This document shows, in pieces, positions 35,150 to 47,690 of a stretch of DNA of 64,000 nucleotides (position 1 is its first letter; each line of letters opens with the position of its first letter). The stretch covers positions 25,974,391-26,038,390 of the forward strand of contig JACMZG010001913.1 of the NCBI GenBank assembly GCA_018340805.1, given 5' to 3'. A program made the translations under genes and the position numbers. This stretch comes from Microvelia longipes. Taxonomy: Eukaryota; Arthropoda; Insecta; Hemiptera; Veliidae. The notes below the pieces were generated by a model. It saw only the letters and a program-made list of their open reading frames with translations. It was not told the DNA's origin and searched no databases.

Positions 35150-35875
35150 TTCGGTATATAAGAAAAGTATCGTTTGCAAACAAAATCCAAACCCGTGATG
35201 TCACCTGCATTATCCGTTATAGGCGGTCACCTGCATTATCCGTTATCCTAAGCGGTTTTTACAAATTTGTCAGTCTGTCTGATGTGTGTCTATTATCACC
35301 GTAGCTCCCAGTGTATTTATGTTACAGAGTTGTAACTTAGTACAAAAATCGTTCTATAGGTTTAATTGTGCTACCCGGAAAGTAGTTATTTATGACGCCA
35401 TTAACCCGCAATAATGACTCAGCGAATTTTCGAAAAATCGTAAAATACGGGAAACTTTTGTGACCAATTTAGATGTAGCTATGTATAAGCCTAACATATG
35501 TGCCAAGTTTCATAACATTATCAGCATTAGTTATTTTTTTATTAAATTACTTGTGTACGTTCTTTAACAAAAAAATTAAAAAAAATGAAAATAATCCAAC
35601 AGACGTCAAAAATAAGTACACTAATTTTCGTTTCTATACGACAAGTATATCTATGATTTTTGTTGGATGGTATAGCATTGAGCTTGATCAGTGCCTGGAT
35701 ATGTGACCTTTGGGAACGAAGCGAATGTACTTTCTATCTTAAAACGAGCAAAGTGAGTCCAAATACATGTTGCAGTATAAATTTAACGACTTGTATATTC
35801 TTAAGACAAGCGAAGATGGGAGGGTGAGCGTAGCGAATCTGATGTGACGAGGAAAAGTTCAGAGGTTCCCCGTCA
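35150..35875 (+). repeat. 5S-like repeat family, full-length copy
   Basis: Starts at ACCTTCGGTATATAAG. GTTTGCAAACA, CATTATCCGTTATAGGC (a 26-base part is locally duplicated), GTCTATTATCACCGTAGCTC and CTACCCGGAAAGTAGTTATT follow. The 5S-like core is near 35664-35712 (AGCATTGAGCTTGATCAGTG, CCTGGATATGTGACC, TTTGGGAAC). Two tail motifs and GTGACGAGGAAAAGTTC complete it. Confidence 0.75.
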
Positions 35876-35984
35876 TTTAATAAAATTGAACTAATGCTTA
35901 TAATAAATTAATCTTAGGATATTTGTTGGTTTTATCAAAGAATACAAGTTTGCTACATTTCTAATTGATCAAAAACATTATTAT

Positions 35985-36270
35985 TGTCGGTTATTACGCC
36001 ATAACAAGGTCTAGTTTGATAACACAACTAGACCTAAAAAAATACCTGTGCCAATTCTCGGCTCTCTAGCATAAACATACTGTGGAGCTACGATGTTAAC
36101 ACACACACATATAGATAGGAAAATTTTAGATAACCACTCATGCGGTTTTTAAAACACCTGAAACGGATAATCAGGTGAAAACTTGGATTCCAATTTTTAG
36201 TGCAAACATAATAATTTTTCTTTTATTTCTTAATAACTTTTCATTTACACCTGCCGTATAAATGAGGAAA
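35985..36270 (-). repeat. 5S-like repeat family, head half copy
   Basis: On the minus strand it begins at the TTTATACGGCAGGTGTAAAT head and runs through GATTATCCGTTTCAGGTGTT, ATCGTAGCTCCACAG, GAGAGCCGAGAATTGG and TCTAGTTGTGTTATC, ending before the core. It faces the 35150 copy in inverted orientation. Confidence 0.65.
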
Positions 36271-36894
36271 GTATTAAATACAAGTATCTGAGAAAATGAT
36301 GTCATCGCATTCCAGATATTACTCATAATTTTATGATGTTTCTACTATACAAATCAGTATTTGACGGGATTCTCGAAGTTATAACCTCAATCCTTTTTTG
36401 ATTCTTTCACTGTCCTGGTAACCAAGACATTGAAAATAAAATATCAATCAGGAACCTTAAAGCTATAGAAATTATAAGTTTGTACAAGTCTTCTAAGGAA
36501 TAAGAATCAAGTTTTAACAATTTTAATTCAAGAAATTCTCAAATAGTTTTCATTAAGGTCAACAGACAAGTTTTTCATGATGTTCACAGTTTTTTTAATG
36601 ATTAATAACCGAAGGTGAAAAAATGGAAATTGTTTGCATTTGCAAGGAAGAAATTGATGATTATCTGTTTTAGATTTTGAATTAAAATGTTTTTTAAGTA
36701 AAGGTATTTACCAGCATTTGTTGACACTTTCAAAACAATCCATACCATACGTGATATCCTTTAATAGCTTAGCTAAGTTGCCTTTTAGCAGATTCTGGTT
36801 ATTATGAGCTGACAAATTTACAATATATGGGTGCAGAGTACTTTGAAACTTTAAAACTCATCAATCCGACTCACATCGATCGTCATCAGAGAGC

Positions 36895-37060
36895 ATTATC
36901 ACTTATTTTTTCCTGATGTCATCTATCGAGGATTTGAACTTGCTCGACACTGCCTAACATTAATGATCCAAAATAAACCTTAGATATGCTAGTCATACAA
37001 TAATAAAATTTAGTATACTTGTTTAATCAAATAAATTACTTATTTAAAATTAAATTTATC
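36895..37060 (-). repeat. 5S-like repeat family, core fragment
   Basis: On the minus strand: TTTTGGATCATTAATGTTAG, GCAGTGTCGAGCAAGTTCAA, ATCCTCGATAGATGACATC. The GGTTTATTTTGGATC flank and ATTGTATGACTAGCATATC upstream match the other copies. Confidence 0.6.
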
Positions 37061-37464
37061 CATAAACTATGGAACAAAATTAGTTATAACATAAAAATTA
37101 AGAAGATTGGAAATCCTTGTAGTGCTTGAATAAACGGAGCAAACAGAAAACAAAATTTTGTTTCAAGAAGAAAAATATGTTCATATTATAAAGTAATAAA
37201 TACAAATCTAGTAGATTAATAAGAATGTACTAATAAATTTGTTGAAATGTATTAATAATGTATTTTTTAATTGTAAATAAAGTTTTATTATTATTATTTT
37301 ATTGCACAATTCTTTTCATGTATACCTATGGTATGTATAAATGAGGAATATAATAAATTGTTGGTAAATTTTTATTCTTAAGGTTATTTTTTTGAGGAAA
37401 GAGACCACTTTTAAACTTGCAGGACCATGCTTTACTATTAGACCTTCTATTTAAATAAGTAAAA

Positions 37465-37564
37465 GCCCTATTAATGATCTCCCTGAATATAAAGCCTCGA
37501 GTGAGAGATTTGCGGATGATACTGCATATGCAGTTAATACGAAAAACCTTGATAAAATAATTAA
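37465..37564 (+). pseudogene. LINE reverse-transcriptase fragment, left part
   Basis: Plus-strand frame reads PINDLPEY, then SERFADDTAYAVNTKNLDKI. FADDT is the catalytic motif C of LINE reverse transcriptases. The frame is cut by the inserted repeat at 37571 and resumes at 39252. Confidence 0.8.
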
Positions 37565-37569
37565 TAAAA

Positions 37570-38225
37570 AATTCTGGCGCGGTGGTCCGCATGTCGGGCG
37601 AATTTCCTTTGGATGCGTGTTTCCGTGCTTTTTACATTATATAAGTTTACCACTACTAAATAAATAATTCCGGCGCGGTGGTCCGCTGTCGGGCGAATTT
37701 CATTTAGAATGCGTTTTTCGTGCTAAACAACCCATATCTTGCTTATGCAAGAACCATGCCATTGCGTGGTTCCGGTTCATGCTGTCAAGCACTGCTCGTA
37801 ACTCATTTTGTCTGTATTTTCCAAAGGAAATGCGCATAATTATCTAGTTAGTTGTAAAAACTATGCCAAAAATTTAAAAGTACGCCACTATTATTTGCAC
37901 TAGTTTAAAGCTTAGGTTACTTATCTTTAAGCTTAGTCAGTTATCTTTAAAGGTTTTAGCGCATTTCCTTTGGAAAATACAGACAAAATGAGTTACGAGC
38001 AGTGCTTGACAGCATGAACCGGAACCACGCAATGGGCATGGTTCTTGCATAAGCAAGATATGGGTTGTTTAGCACGGAAACACGCATTCTAAATGAAATT
38101 CGCCCGACAGCGGACCACCGCGCCGGAATATTTATTTAGTAGTTGTAAACTTATATAATGTAAAAGGCACGGAAACACGCATCCAAAGGAAATTCGCCCG
38201 ACATGCGGACCACCGCGCCAGAATT
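37570..38225. repeat. Large inverted repeat, 266/267-bp arms, 123-bp spacer
   Basis: Left arm 37570-37835 and right arm 37959-38225 are reverse complements with only a few single-base indels and substitutions. Each arm carries two nested copies of the AATTCTGGCGCGGTGGTCCG / GTCGGGCGAATTTC motif, a GCTAAACAACCCATATCTTG block and TTCCGGTTCATGCTGTCAAG. The right arm runs straight into copy 2 of the tRNA-like repeat. Confidence 0.9.
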
Positions 38226-39021
38226 ATTTTCTAGTTGTAAACTTATATTAGGTAAAAAAACGATAAAAAACTATTGTCCCTACTAGGATTTGAACCCAGG
38301 TACTCTGGTTTGAGTGCTCGCATCCAAAGGAAATTCGCCCGACATGCGGATCACCGCGCCAGTATTATTTTCTAGTTGTAAACTTTTATTAAGTAAAAAA
38401 AAACGATAAAAAATTATCGACCCTTCCAGGATGTGAACCCAGGTATTCTGGGTTTGAGTGGTCGTATTGACTCCGCACCACTGGCATTCAACTCAGACGC
38501 CCAAAAAACATTGAAAACGACACCTTACTCGAAATTTCATTTCAACGACCGTAATTTTGGTTTTCTATTATTTTGTGGTTTTTTCGACTTTTTGGTCACT
38601 TAGAGTGGTCGTATCGACTTCGGACCGGTTTCATTCGATTCAGCGCCCAAAATTACATAGAAAACGACACCCTACTCGAAATTTATTTTTTATCGACCTA
38701 AATTTTAGTTTTTGGAATTTACAATGGTTTTTTCGATTTTTTAGTCACTTAGAGTGGTCGTATCGACTTCGACCGGTTTCATTCGATTTAGCGTCTCAAA
38801 AAACATAAATATTGACCTTTTTTGCGGCAAAAATATTAACCCTGAATTTTGCCGATTTTTTGAAAATTTCGCTGACTCAGCAAACCGGGTTAATGACGTC
38901 ACAAAAATCTGGTTTCAATAGGGTTCGTGTCCTCCCAAGGTTGATTTTTGTACTAAGTTTGGTTAAAAAATATTAATCCGTTCGAAAGATAGAGTGTTTA
39001 CAAGAAAGTGTCTAGAAATAC

Positions 39022-39127
<106 letters not shown>

Positions 39128-39143
39128 GCGAAAAATTTTTTTT

Positions 39144-39206
39144 CGTCATTAGGGACCTCTGAAACGGATTTGTGTCGTGGTCCGAGGTTCGAATTCCGCC
39201 ATGACG
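39144..39206 (+). other. tRNA-like module at the repeat end
   Basis: 63 bases whose ends CGTCAT and ATGACG can pair like an acceptor stem, with a pol III B-box-like GGTTCGAATTCC at the place of a T arm. It lacks a clear anticodon arm and is not called as a tRNA gene. Matching modules lie at 28251-28313 and, with one extra base, at about 27357-27420. Confidence 0.45.
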
Positions 39207-39251
39207 CCTATCCCATTAGCGAATTTTTTCCCAAAGGAAATTCGCTAAAAA

Positions 39252-39540
39252 GATGACATTGTAAAGCACGCAAATTACTGGTAAGTTTAAATGAGTCAAA
39301 AATCCAGATATTAACGCACATTCTTAAATATAATTTAAATATTAAAATACTTCAAGTGTCCCTTGATAACACACTTAACTGGAAAGCTCATATCAATGAG
39401 TTAAAAAGTAAACTTAAATATTAAACATTCGTCTATTTTATTCTTGCTACGTAAACTTAGTTTAACTTATTGATGCTTTAAAGCTTGCGTACCATGCGCA
39501 TTTTCATTCAAGTATGCTCTATTGTAATAAAGAAGGGGAA
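39252..39540 (+). pseudogene. LINE reverse-transcriptase fragment, right part
   Basis: The frame resumes with DDIVKHANYW, then (shifted) NESKTQIL and VSLDNTLNWKAHINELKSKL, the region that follows motif C in LINE RTs (LGVxLDxxLNWxxHI). Further on, LKLAYHAHFHSSMLY-like text appears across frame changes. It is not functional. Confidence 0.75.
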
Positions 39541-40680
39541 GCAGCCCTCGTAGCTAACAGTCTAAAATCGTATTTGACACCAAAATAGTGAGACTACTAC
39601 TATATTACGAATTTTGGACACACTCCCATTTGGACCTTCTAACGAGCCGTCTCATTAACGTATTGTTTAGAAAGGAAAATTACTAATAATTCATCGTAGC
39701 ATAGTTAATTTGCGATTGAGTTGTTTGTAATTGATTCGTTCCACTGCATCTAACATAACACAGGATCAAGCAAATGCAAGTGAAAGTAATTGTAACACGT
39801 AATCATATGCAACGGATCAGATTGCACTGTATACTGCATCATTGAAACGTTATTAGGGCAGTAGTGCAGTTTATTTATTCCAACAATATGGTAACGAGAG
39901 CCCTAATGACTTATATCCACTTCTCAAATTCACTTATTTGTTATAAATACAACAAAAATTTGAAAACATACAAACAAGTATAATTTAAAGTTATTTTTTT
40001 TTTTAAATTCTGTTTATAAAAAACGAGTACATGGTACCTCGTTTTGGAACAAAAGAAACTAATCGAATAATTTGTAAAATAATCAAAACTCAAGTATAGA
40101 CATATGGAATAAATAGATAAATAAGAAAACTTTAGCATATAAACAAAGAAATAGATAATTAAATAAACACAACAAAACTTTTTTTTAAAATACATAAACA
40201 AAATAAATGAAACAAATAGAATTTTTTTGATTTATTAAAAAAAATAAAAATGGAATCTTTACCTTAATCAAATATGGAGTCTTTAGTTAATTTTACAAAA
40301 CTAGATATCGAAAAGGGGAGTCTTGAGTTAGTTTTACGTCATGTGTGCTTAGGTTTATTCCAATTTTTTCACGTGTTTTATTAAAATAGAAATATGTTTG
40401 ACCTCAAGTATACCAAATATATTGTATATTTTTGTGTACTTATTGGCAAATAAAAATATTTTTAAACTTATTTGTTCAAAAATGAATGGGAATGTTACAA
40501 ACTTAAAGGTGAAGTTAAGATGATAAGTAGGTTTCTTAAAATAGCTTCCTAACCTGTGAATTATAGCAGGTTATAGTAGTTATACTTTCGCTTCTTCTCC
40601 TCTCTCTCTCTATCCTCCGGTATTAAGTGGCTTTGAAAGCTCTTTAAAAGTAAAACCAATAATTTGTAAATTTTAGAAGG
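39541..40680. other. AT-rich, no gene seen
   Basis: No recognisable coding or repeat structure apart from a small hairpin with ACGAG...CTCGT near 40022-40045. Confidence 0.35.
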
Positions 40681-40689
40681 ATCTAGATT

Positions 40690-40910
40690 GTTTTTTTTTT
40701 TGGTAATAGGATTGTTTCTTGAGATCGGAAAAGTGTTGGGTCGACTTTCACACGAGAATGAGCTAGTGGTACATGATGGGATTCGGACCCCTCATGGAGC
40801 GACGTGAGTATGTCAGGGATCACGTATACAAAAGACGTTTTTCTTTTCACAGGTGACATTCTGTAGGACAATGAATTGATACTGCGCCCCCACTGGATCA
40901 AGATCGTCCT
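40690..40910 (-). repeat. Possible tRNA-derived SINE
   Basis: On the minus strand there is a B-box-like GGGTCCGAATCCC near 40783-40796. Downstream the stretch ends in a run of ten A (minus strand) at about 40690-40700, as for a SINE tail. The upstream part (CCAGTGGGGGCGCAGT) has no clear A box, so the call is tentative. Confidence 0.35.
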
Positions 40911-41197
40911 TTTAGATCATGTGTACTATCACTGATCTTATTTTTTGGTCTTCAATTATCCTCATATGGACAGGTAGTGTATTTAGAAATCTTTGGTATA
41001 TTGATAGAACGACATATTTTACCCTTAATGTAGAAGTAAATGGTGTTTTTAAAGACTAAACGGAATTTTCAAAGGGGTTTCTACTTTGAAATTTAACTAA
41101 AATTAAGCTCTTGGACAAACTGAAGTTTTATTTCTTGAGACCTATTTTTCTATTCCGACTTAGTAGAGCACAGCTAGAAAAAATTAAAAGGAATTCC

Positions 41198-41405
41198 GGC
41201 TAAAATCTATTTCAATAAATCCAGCCAGATAAATTATGTTAAAGTCCTTCTGGTTAAAATACTTCTCAATAAATCTAACCGAATAAACCATATTAACGCC
41301 CTTCTAGCTAGAATACCTTTTAATAAATTTAACCTAATAAATAATTTTAAGGTCCTTCTGGCTAAAATACTTTTCGGTAAATCCAATGAAAAAAATCGCG
41401 TTAAG
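41198..41405. repeat. Diverged tandem repeat, period about 64, 3.3 units
   Basis: Units contain CCTTCTGGCTAAAATACTT, TAAATCCAACC and ATAAA..ATGTTAA, with considerable divergence. Confidence 0.7.
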
Positions 41406-42479
41406 TAAGGTCTAGTCTAGGTCTAGTAGTACTTTTTCTTGATACTTCGGACACACTTCAATGGTGTGTAATAGTCTTCAGAATATTATTTTACTCAAAG
41501 CTTAATGCAGTAATACATCGACCTAGCAGCGCAAAACCTCAAAAATAAAGAAATCCAATTTCTTAAGTTTAAAAACTATTTATGATAGAATTATGCAAAA
41601 TATAGGAATATGACAATATCAAAAACTGTCACAAATATTATACTCAGAATGCAATAATCTCGCAAACCTTTAATTGAATGCGTCATGATTGGTGCCGATC
41701 AAGCCAAACTTTACTTGTAACCCAAACTGAGCCAATACAGACTAAGCAAAATCTAAGAAACATCAATATGGTAATTTTATGTTTACTTACAGCCGGTTCG
41801 AAAATAAAATTACGCTTTGTAAATAGATGTAAATGGAGATCCATCCGTTAACTTGATAAATAATAAAAACCCAGACTATACCTGACCTACTCAATCCAAG
41901 ATCCCTAAAAAATGAAATCTCATATAAGTTGATTCCACTTTTACTTGTGCAGTGTTCATTTACGAACATATAATTTTATACAAAATAAAATTAAATGTAC
42001 GCAACTAAACCAGGTTCATTTGTTGTTCTTCCTAAAGTTGATTGAAATCACGGAGATAGTATTTCGAGTGAAACTAAAAGGAACCTCTCTTATTCCCCCA
42101 CTCTCTTATTAAAACAGAAGAATCATACGAACTGCACTTCCCCCACTTACCAACTCTGAATTCTACTACACTAGTTTTGTAGTTTCGATGTGTCTATACT
42201 GCCCAAAACTGTTAATTTTCTTATCAGTTCAAATCGTGTTATGGTTATGATTTCATCAATTATATTTTAGGCGGTTGAGATCTGCTGGCAGACCACGCCA
42301 TCTGTGTCTAATAATACCCTTAATGGATCTTTTTTTCAGGTTGTAGATGTGTTTTTTAAATATTATTTCAATAGAAATTTAGAAAAAGCAACATTTTGAA
42401 CGTCGTTGGGCATGTGTGTAAACCATAATGAGTTTTTGTGTTTACAAACAAATTCAAAATCTAGATTTCACATGGATTG
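41406..42479. other. AT-rich, no gene seen
   Basis: Nothing recognisable; open frames are short. Confidence 0.35.
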
Positions 42480-43035
42480 TCCGATTCAGGTGTTTTTATG
42501 AACTCCTGAGTGGTTTTTTTAAGTTGTCTGTCTGTATATATGTATGTGTGTGTGTTATCACTGTTGCTCCTAGGGTTTATATGCTAGAGAGTTGAAACTC
42601 GGTACAAAAATCAATTTTTAAATCTATTTGTGCCATTCAAAATACAATTTTATGCCACGTCATTAACCGAAAATAATGACCCAGCAAAAATTTCGAATGT
42701 TCATAAAAATGTTTCGACGGATTTGAGATTTAGCACGCATGTAGACACTACACGCGTGTCTAACATGACTAACATAAGTGTCAAGTTTTATCTCATTATC
42801 AGGATTAGTATCCAACTGGGTTGAAATTTGGTAGAAGTATATATCTTATACCAATTAATGAGTATAAGTATAAGTTAAGCAGTATCAAGCAAGGTCAGCG
42901 CCTGGATGGGTGACAGCTGGGAATAAAATTAATGTCATTTCTACCTGAGGAAGCGCAAAGCGAGTCTGAATTAGATATGCTAAGCGTATAGCGAATCGGG
43001 GAAAAGTACCTAGGTACCTTGAACCCGATTTTATT
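42480..43035 (+). repeat. 5S-like repeat family, long copy with best 5S-like core
   Basis: Blocks: GTCCGATTCAGGTGTTTTTA, CTCCTGAGTGG, GTTGTCTGTCTGTATATATG, GAGAGTTGAAACTCGGTACA, GCCACGTCATTAACCG. Core at 42868-42918: TTAAGCAGTATCAAGCAAGG, TCAGCGCCTGGATGGGTGAC, AGCTGGGAATA. Against insect 5S rRNA (TTAAGCAGCGTCGGGC..., GATGGGGGACCGCTTGGGAA, from memory) the order and spacing agree. The tail motifs AGCGCAAAGCGAGTCTGA and AGCGTATAGCGAATC follow. Confidence 0.75.
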
Positions 43036-44734
43036 TATTGTGACGCTGTTAGTACAAAATTAGGAGATAATATTTGCAAATCAGACTTGCCTATATAGAG
43101 AGCAGCCAGTTCTTTAATGCAATAGGTAAAAGCTCGGTGATTCTTATTATTCTTCTAGTCTCGTAGGAAAAGAAGTTGATATTATCTATTTTTATTATTT
43201 ACTGCATTTTATTTATAAGTGTTAAGTTGATTGATTAATATACACTATTATACTATAATAAATAAAGTGAGCACTCATATAATTATGTTTAAAAGTAAAA
43301 AGCTTGGGGTTTCCAGCTATGTAAAAAACGATTTTAAATAACCCCTTTTTTTTAAAGTTTATTTTAAGTGTTACTAACTTAATAGCTTTGAATCGCAAAT
43401 AAGAACTAGTAAGTAACATACGATTTATTTTTTTACGTAGATAATTTAGCAATGGAAAGTATGAGTCTGTTATAATTAAGTAACAGACCCAGTGCTTTCA
43501 GATCGATTCCTGAAAGCACCAATGGTCTTATTGTAAAAGTATTATTCTTCTGCGCCTGCATTACTACTCATCTACGCCTGATTTATACCTCATCTCATGC
43601 GCCTGATATGACTTGAACACAAATAAGTTATTTAAGTCCTGAATTCAGTAAACTCGATTTATGACTTAACTGGGTAGCAACGCGAAATGAGCCCATAACT
43701 ACAATTAAAACGAAAAGCTTTTCTCTATAATATCCTCTAAAGGCGTTTCCCGAATGAGTCAGTACAACTGATTATGTCGTCTATATAGATCTGTGTAGGA
43801 TTTCCGTTATAAAACTTCTTTCTAACATTATTTGGACTTTCTAAACTTTTCTGACAGTATAACATCATTTGTAATTTGAGACCAAGTTACGCTGGTTCAT
43901 TGAACGGACCTCCACTACTGGGTCAGTCCTCGTAATTTAAAAGTTATTTTAATAAAAATGAGGTAGTATTCCGGTTTGCAAAAAATAATAATTTCGGGTT
44001 TGACGTAGTGGAACTCAGTAATTTTGTATCATCTACTAAAACAACAAAATCACAATTTGCACCGCGAATCAACAGGTTAATAGGTTTTGTCAAGATTAAC
44101 AAGTAATCTTAGTTCACCCATTTTTTATCTAACGAAAAAGATAGAACAAGGTTATATATACAATAATTAAAGAAATATTAGCATCTATTTATGTTTTGAT
44201 ATAAAATATTATGTTAAAATATCTTGATAGCAAGATTATTACCTACATTCTTTACCGATCTGCTCCAAATGGTTCAGTGTTTTCACAAGGTAGGACCAAA
44301 ATTGTAATTCTTCTGCTACTGTAATTCTTGTATAGATTTTAATTTTCATATTTGTTATTCACAGAATAATTCTTGCGAATAGAATAATTCTTGCGAATAG
44401 CTACGTTAAGGAATGTTTTGTTTTGAAAGCATATTTTGGGAAACATAATGCATTTCGGTTTACTTTATGTTGTCTTTGGATAAATACTTGGATGCCTTTT
44501 ATCGATACATTTTAGTTTATTAATTGTTTTGAGGAGAAGCCGGTCCAAAATAATAAATAACAATAATTTTGGACCGATTCCTCTATAAAACCATTGATAA
44601 TTTAAAATAAAGGTCCCAATAAAGTTTGTTGTTATTTAATTTAAAGCATTTTGTTTTTGATTGGGTGGCAATATATACCAATTATCAAATAAAATTTGTA
44701 AAAGTAATAAATGTATGGTTGTATTTACCGTAAG
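43036..44734. other. AT-rich, no gene; one clear hairpin
   Basis: A fold-back at 44531-44583 (GAGGAGAAGCCGGTCCAAAAT against ATTTTGGACCGATTCCTC) is the only structure seen besides a GTGCTTTCAG...CTGAAAGCAC pair at 43490-43520. Confidence 0.4.
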
Positions 44735-45146
44735 TTGAAGAACAGCTACCGTCGATACTTGCTGTTAGATAAGAATATCCCTGGACTGATTTCGGCTTAA
44801 CACCATCATCAGCAGGCGGGTAACACTCCAGCTCTTAACTAATAAAGTTGACTGATATAACTTTGACACAATATAATTGTGACGAAAGTAGAATGATGGA
44901 ACAGTTCACAGAAGTAGCATTGCATTTTGCTTGTTACATTTATATTGAGTCAACTATACATGTTTTGCAAAACTCGGTGATTCAATGATTCAAACTAATT
45001 AAGTTATATCATGAAATGATACAAGATATAACTTAATTAGTTGAGAGCACGAGTGTTGCCCCGCCTGCTGATGATGCCGTTATGCCGAAACCAATCAAGG
45101 GATATTCTTATCCAACAGCAAGTATCGACGGTAGCTGATTCTTCAA
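44735..45146. mobile_element. MITE of 412 bp with TIRs of about 90 bp
   Basis: Left TIR from 44735 (TTGAAGAACAGCTACCGTCG) to about 44827. Right TIR from about 45053 to 45146 is its reverse complement with few mismatches. The arms include ACTTGCTGTTAGATAAGAAT and CATCATCAGCAGGCGGG. An internal hairpin (AACTAATTAAGTTATATC facing GATATAACTTAATTAGTT) lies at 44993-45044. No target duplication could be settled and there is no coding part. Confidence 0.8.
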
Positions 45147-47324
45147 TTAATAATTACTATTTTTGATTGCAGACTAATATTTGGTTAAAATAAGAAAGGA
45201 ATGAAGCCAAGGAGGAAACAATTTTAAAATTCCCTATAGTGTTCTTCCACTTCGGCGTAGTTCGTAAAGTGTTTTTCTTTGCTACTAAACGTTCATACTT
45301 TGTAAGCTAATATCTTTTTTGAGGTTCCCTTGTACTATTTGGGAAAGGGCAACCACATAAACTTCATTAAGCTAATTTTCAGGGTTTAATAATTCAGGAA
45401 ACAAGAAAAAGCTCTGAAAGTAATGATGTTTTCTCCTTTGATGTGTAAATAACTATATCTTTAGAATTTAATTAAAAAGTTTGCAGAAAAAACTAAGCTC
45501 GTCTTTTTAAAAATTAAGAATATGAGCTTTTTCGCTTGTACGCTTTTTTGCCTATTCAAATTATCTTGCGGTAAGAAAATGTTTAACTTCTTGATAAAAA
45601 GATTTGAAAAACCTACTTCAAAACCGCATCTTCATAAAAGCCACAAAACTAGCGAACGAAATAAGTTGATAATAATAACTCTTAACGACTGTTTCTTTGT
45701 ATTCTTCTTTATATTATGTTAACTTTTCCTTTCCTTCGTTTTATTCTTCTTTACAAGGTCTTCAAAGAAAGAATGTCGCGGTCAACCATCTTGTTGATCC
45801 ACTGTCATTTTCATCCTCGTACCATTATCCACGATAATGACCCCTGTCCAATTCTTTTATTTACCCTCGAGATCTCACTTTTTCTTTTTTCTTATCAGGT
45901 TAAGATGTAACATTTTTTATAAATTTAAATAATTTTCTTTTACGGGGTGAATACTTTTAACTCTTCCGTTTCTATGAGGTCCATCGAAAATTGGCCAATT
46001 TGAAATATTTTTCTACTCCACTTTATATATTTATGACACTTAATAATTTCGTTGCTTTGATGGAAATTTTGTTTTTGAGTATAATCTTAACCAGCTTTAT
46101 AAGGACCACACGATCGAAATAAAATCATATAAATATATTGATCCTCCTGTGTTTATTGAAGTAAGTATTTAAGTCCATTGCTATCTAATATTAAGTACTG
46201 ACATACATATATTGACGTCCGGATATGACGGACGATTGGCAATTATGCTATCGATACCATATTCTTATATCCATCAGGTCTGACGTACAAATATTGAATT
46301 TATGCAATTGTTCAGTACATGTATCGTGGATTATAAAATAGGTACTAAAAGATTGAAAGGTTAGAGATAAAATAATATAAAAACCGAGCTGGGAATTCAA
46401 GACTAACCCATGTAAAAAAACGTGCGTGATTAGCTGATAGTTGAATCAAAAATATAAAAATCAATAAATTGGAATAACTGCGTTTAAGCCCTCTATAGGA
46501 TTTACCTTTTTTGTGTTCAATTTTGATTGACAACACTGATAACTCATGGTGTGTTTTACTTTTTTTTATCGTGTTTTTGTACAATAATATGCAGGCTAAT
46601 TTAAAAGTTTATTAAATTCTGTGAAATTATTGTTACAATGATTTAGTTAAAGAAAAAGAAACTGTATTACAAGTACATCACATGTTTTTTAAGGTTTTGA
46701 AAAAAAACACAGACGAAAGTTTATTGCCTTCAATATAACTAAAAATTACAATTAATAGAATTATATTCAAAAAATTAAAGTAAATCATTCTTACATTACA
46801 AATGAAACTTAATATTTGAAGAGAAAAATCTCTTATCACTTGCAAAAATATAAAAAGTTGAGTAGAGCACACAAAAAATAAAAGTTAAACTAACCGCTCG
46901 TTTCATATAATTTAATCAAACCTAGTACTAGACTAGTATACTTTCTATAAATTTCTTACACAAATAATAAACATTTCATACTTTATAGTAAAAAAGAGCA
47001 AAGCATTAAAAACAATAATGTTGACTACAGTAAATCATTTATTTACATTTACAAGGGTAAAACAAGATGGCCAACTCCGTGGTAGACAAAATGTGACATT
47101 ACTTTAGTTAAAGACCACAGTATTAAATATTAAGTTTTAGGTGGGACTGGTCTTAAGAAAATAAAAATCGACTTACCTATTTTTTTATGATTCTTAATAT
47201 TATCTTCCTTAATTTTTTATTTTCTCTAAATCAGTTTGATCTAAACTCATATTTTTAAAATAAGTATTAGTTTCTATTTTGTAACAATATTAGAATGTTT
47301 TCCATGAGGTGAAAAAGCAACGGT
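45147..47324. other. 2.2 kb AT-rich, no gene seen
   Basis: Two overlapping plus-strand open frames of 64-66 codons at 45522-45910 lack recognisable domains. No repeats were recognised. Confidence 0.35.
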
Positions 47325-47690
47325 TTATTTTGAAAGTACGATAAGACTCAAATACGAAGTATGGCGTCTTCGGAACTTTTTCTCACCATGTCGGATTTAC
47401 TACGCTTATCCTCACTACTTTGGACTCGTTACGCTCGTCCTTAGAATAAAAAGATCATCAAATTTACATTGCAAAACTTCGGGCTCGATTCGCTTGTTCA
47501 GACGGTAATAACATCCATTATATTACACCCATCCAGGACCTGACCTTTCTCGATCCTGCTTAACATTAGCGATCCAATAATAACAGTAGAAATCTAGCTG
47601 CATTGAAATTAAGATTAGTAAACATATTTATCACATAAAGAGATAAACTTCATGTAATAAACCACATTATGTGATGAGTCGTAATTTTTT
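47325..47690 (-). repeat. 5S-like repeat family, tail half copy
   Basis: On the minus strand: ATTGGATCGCTAATGTTAAG, CAGGATCGAGAAAGGTCAGG and TCCTGGATGGGTG at 47520-47580. Then both AGCGAATCGAGCCC and GAGCGTAACGAGTCC motifs, and a CATGGTGAGAAAAAGTTCCG tail. Confidence 0.7.
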
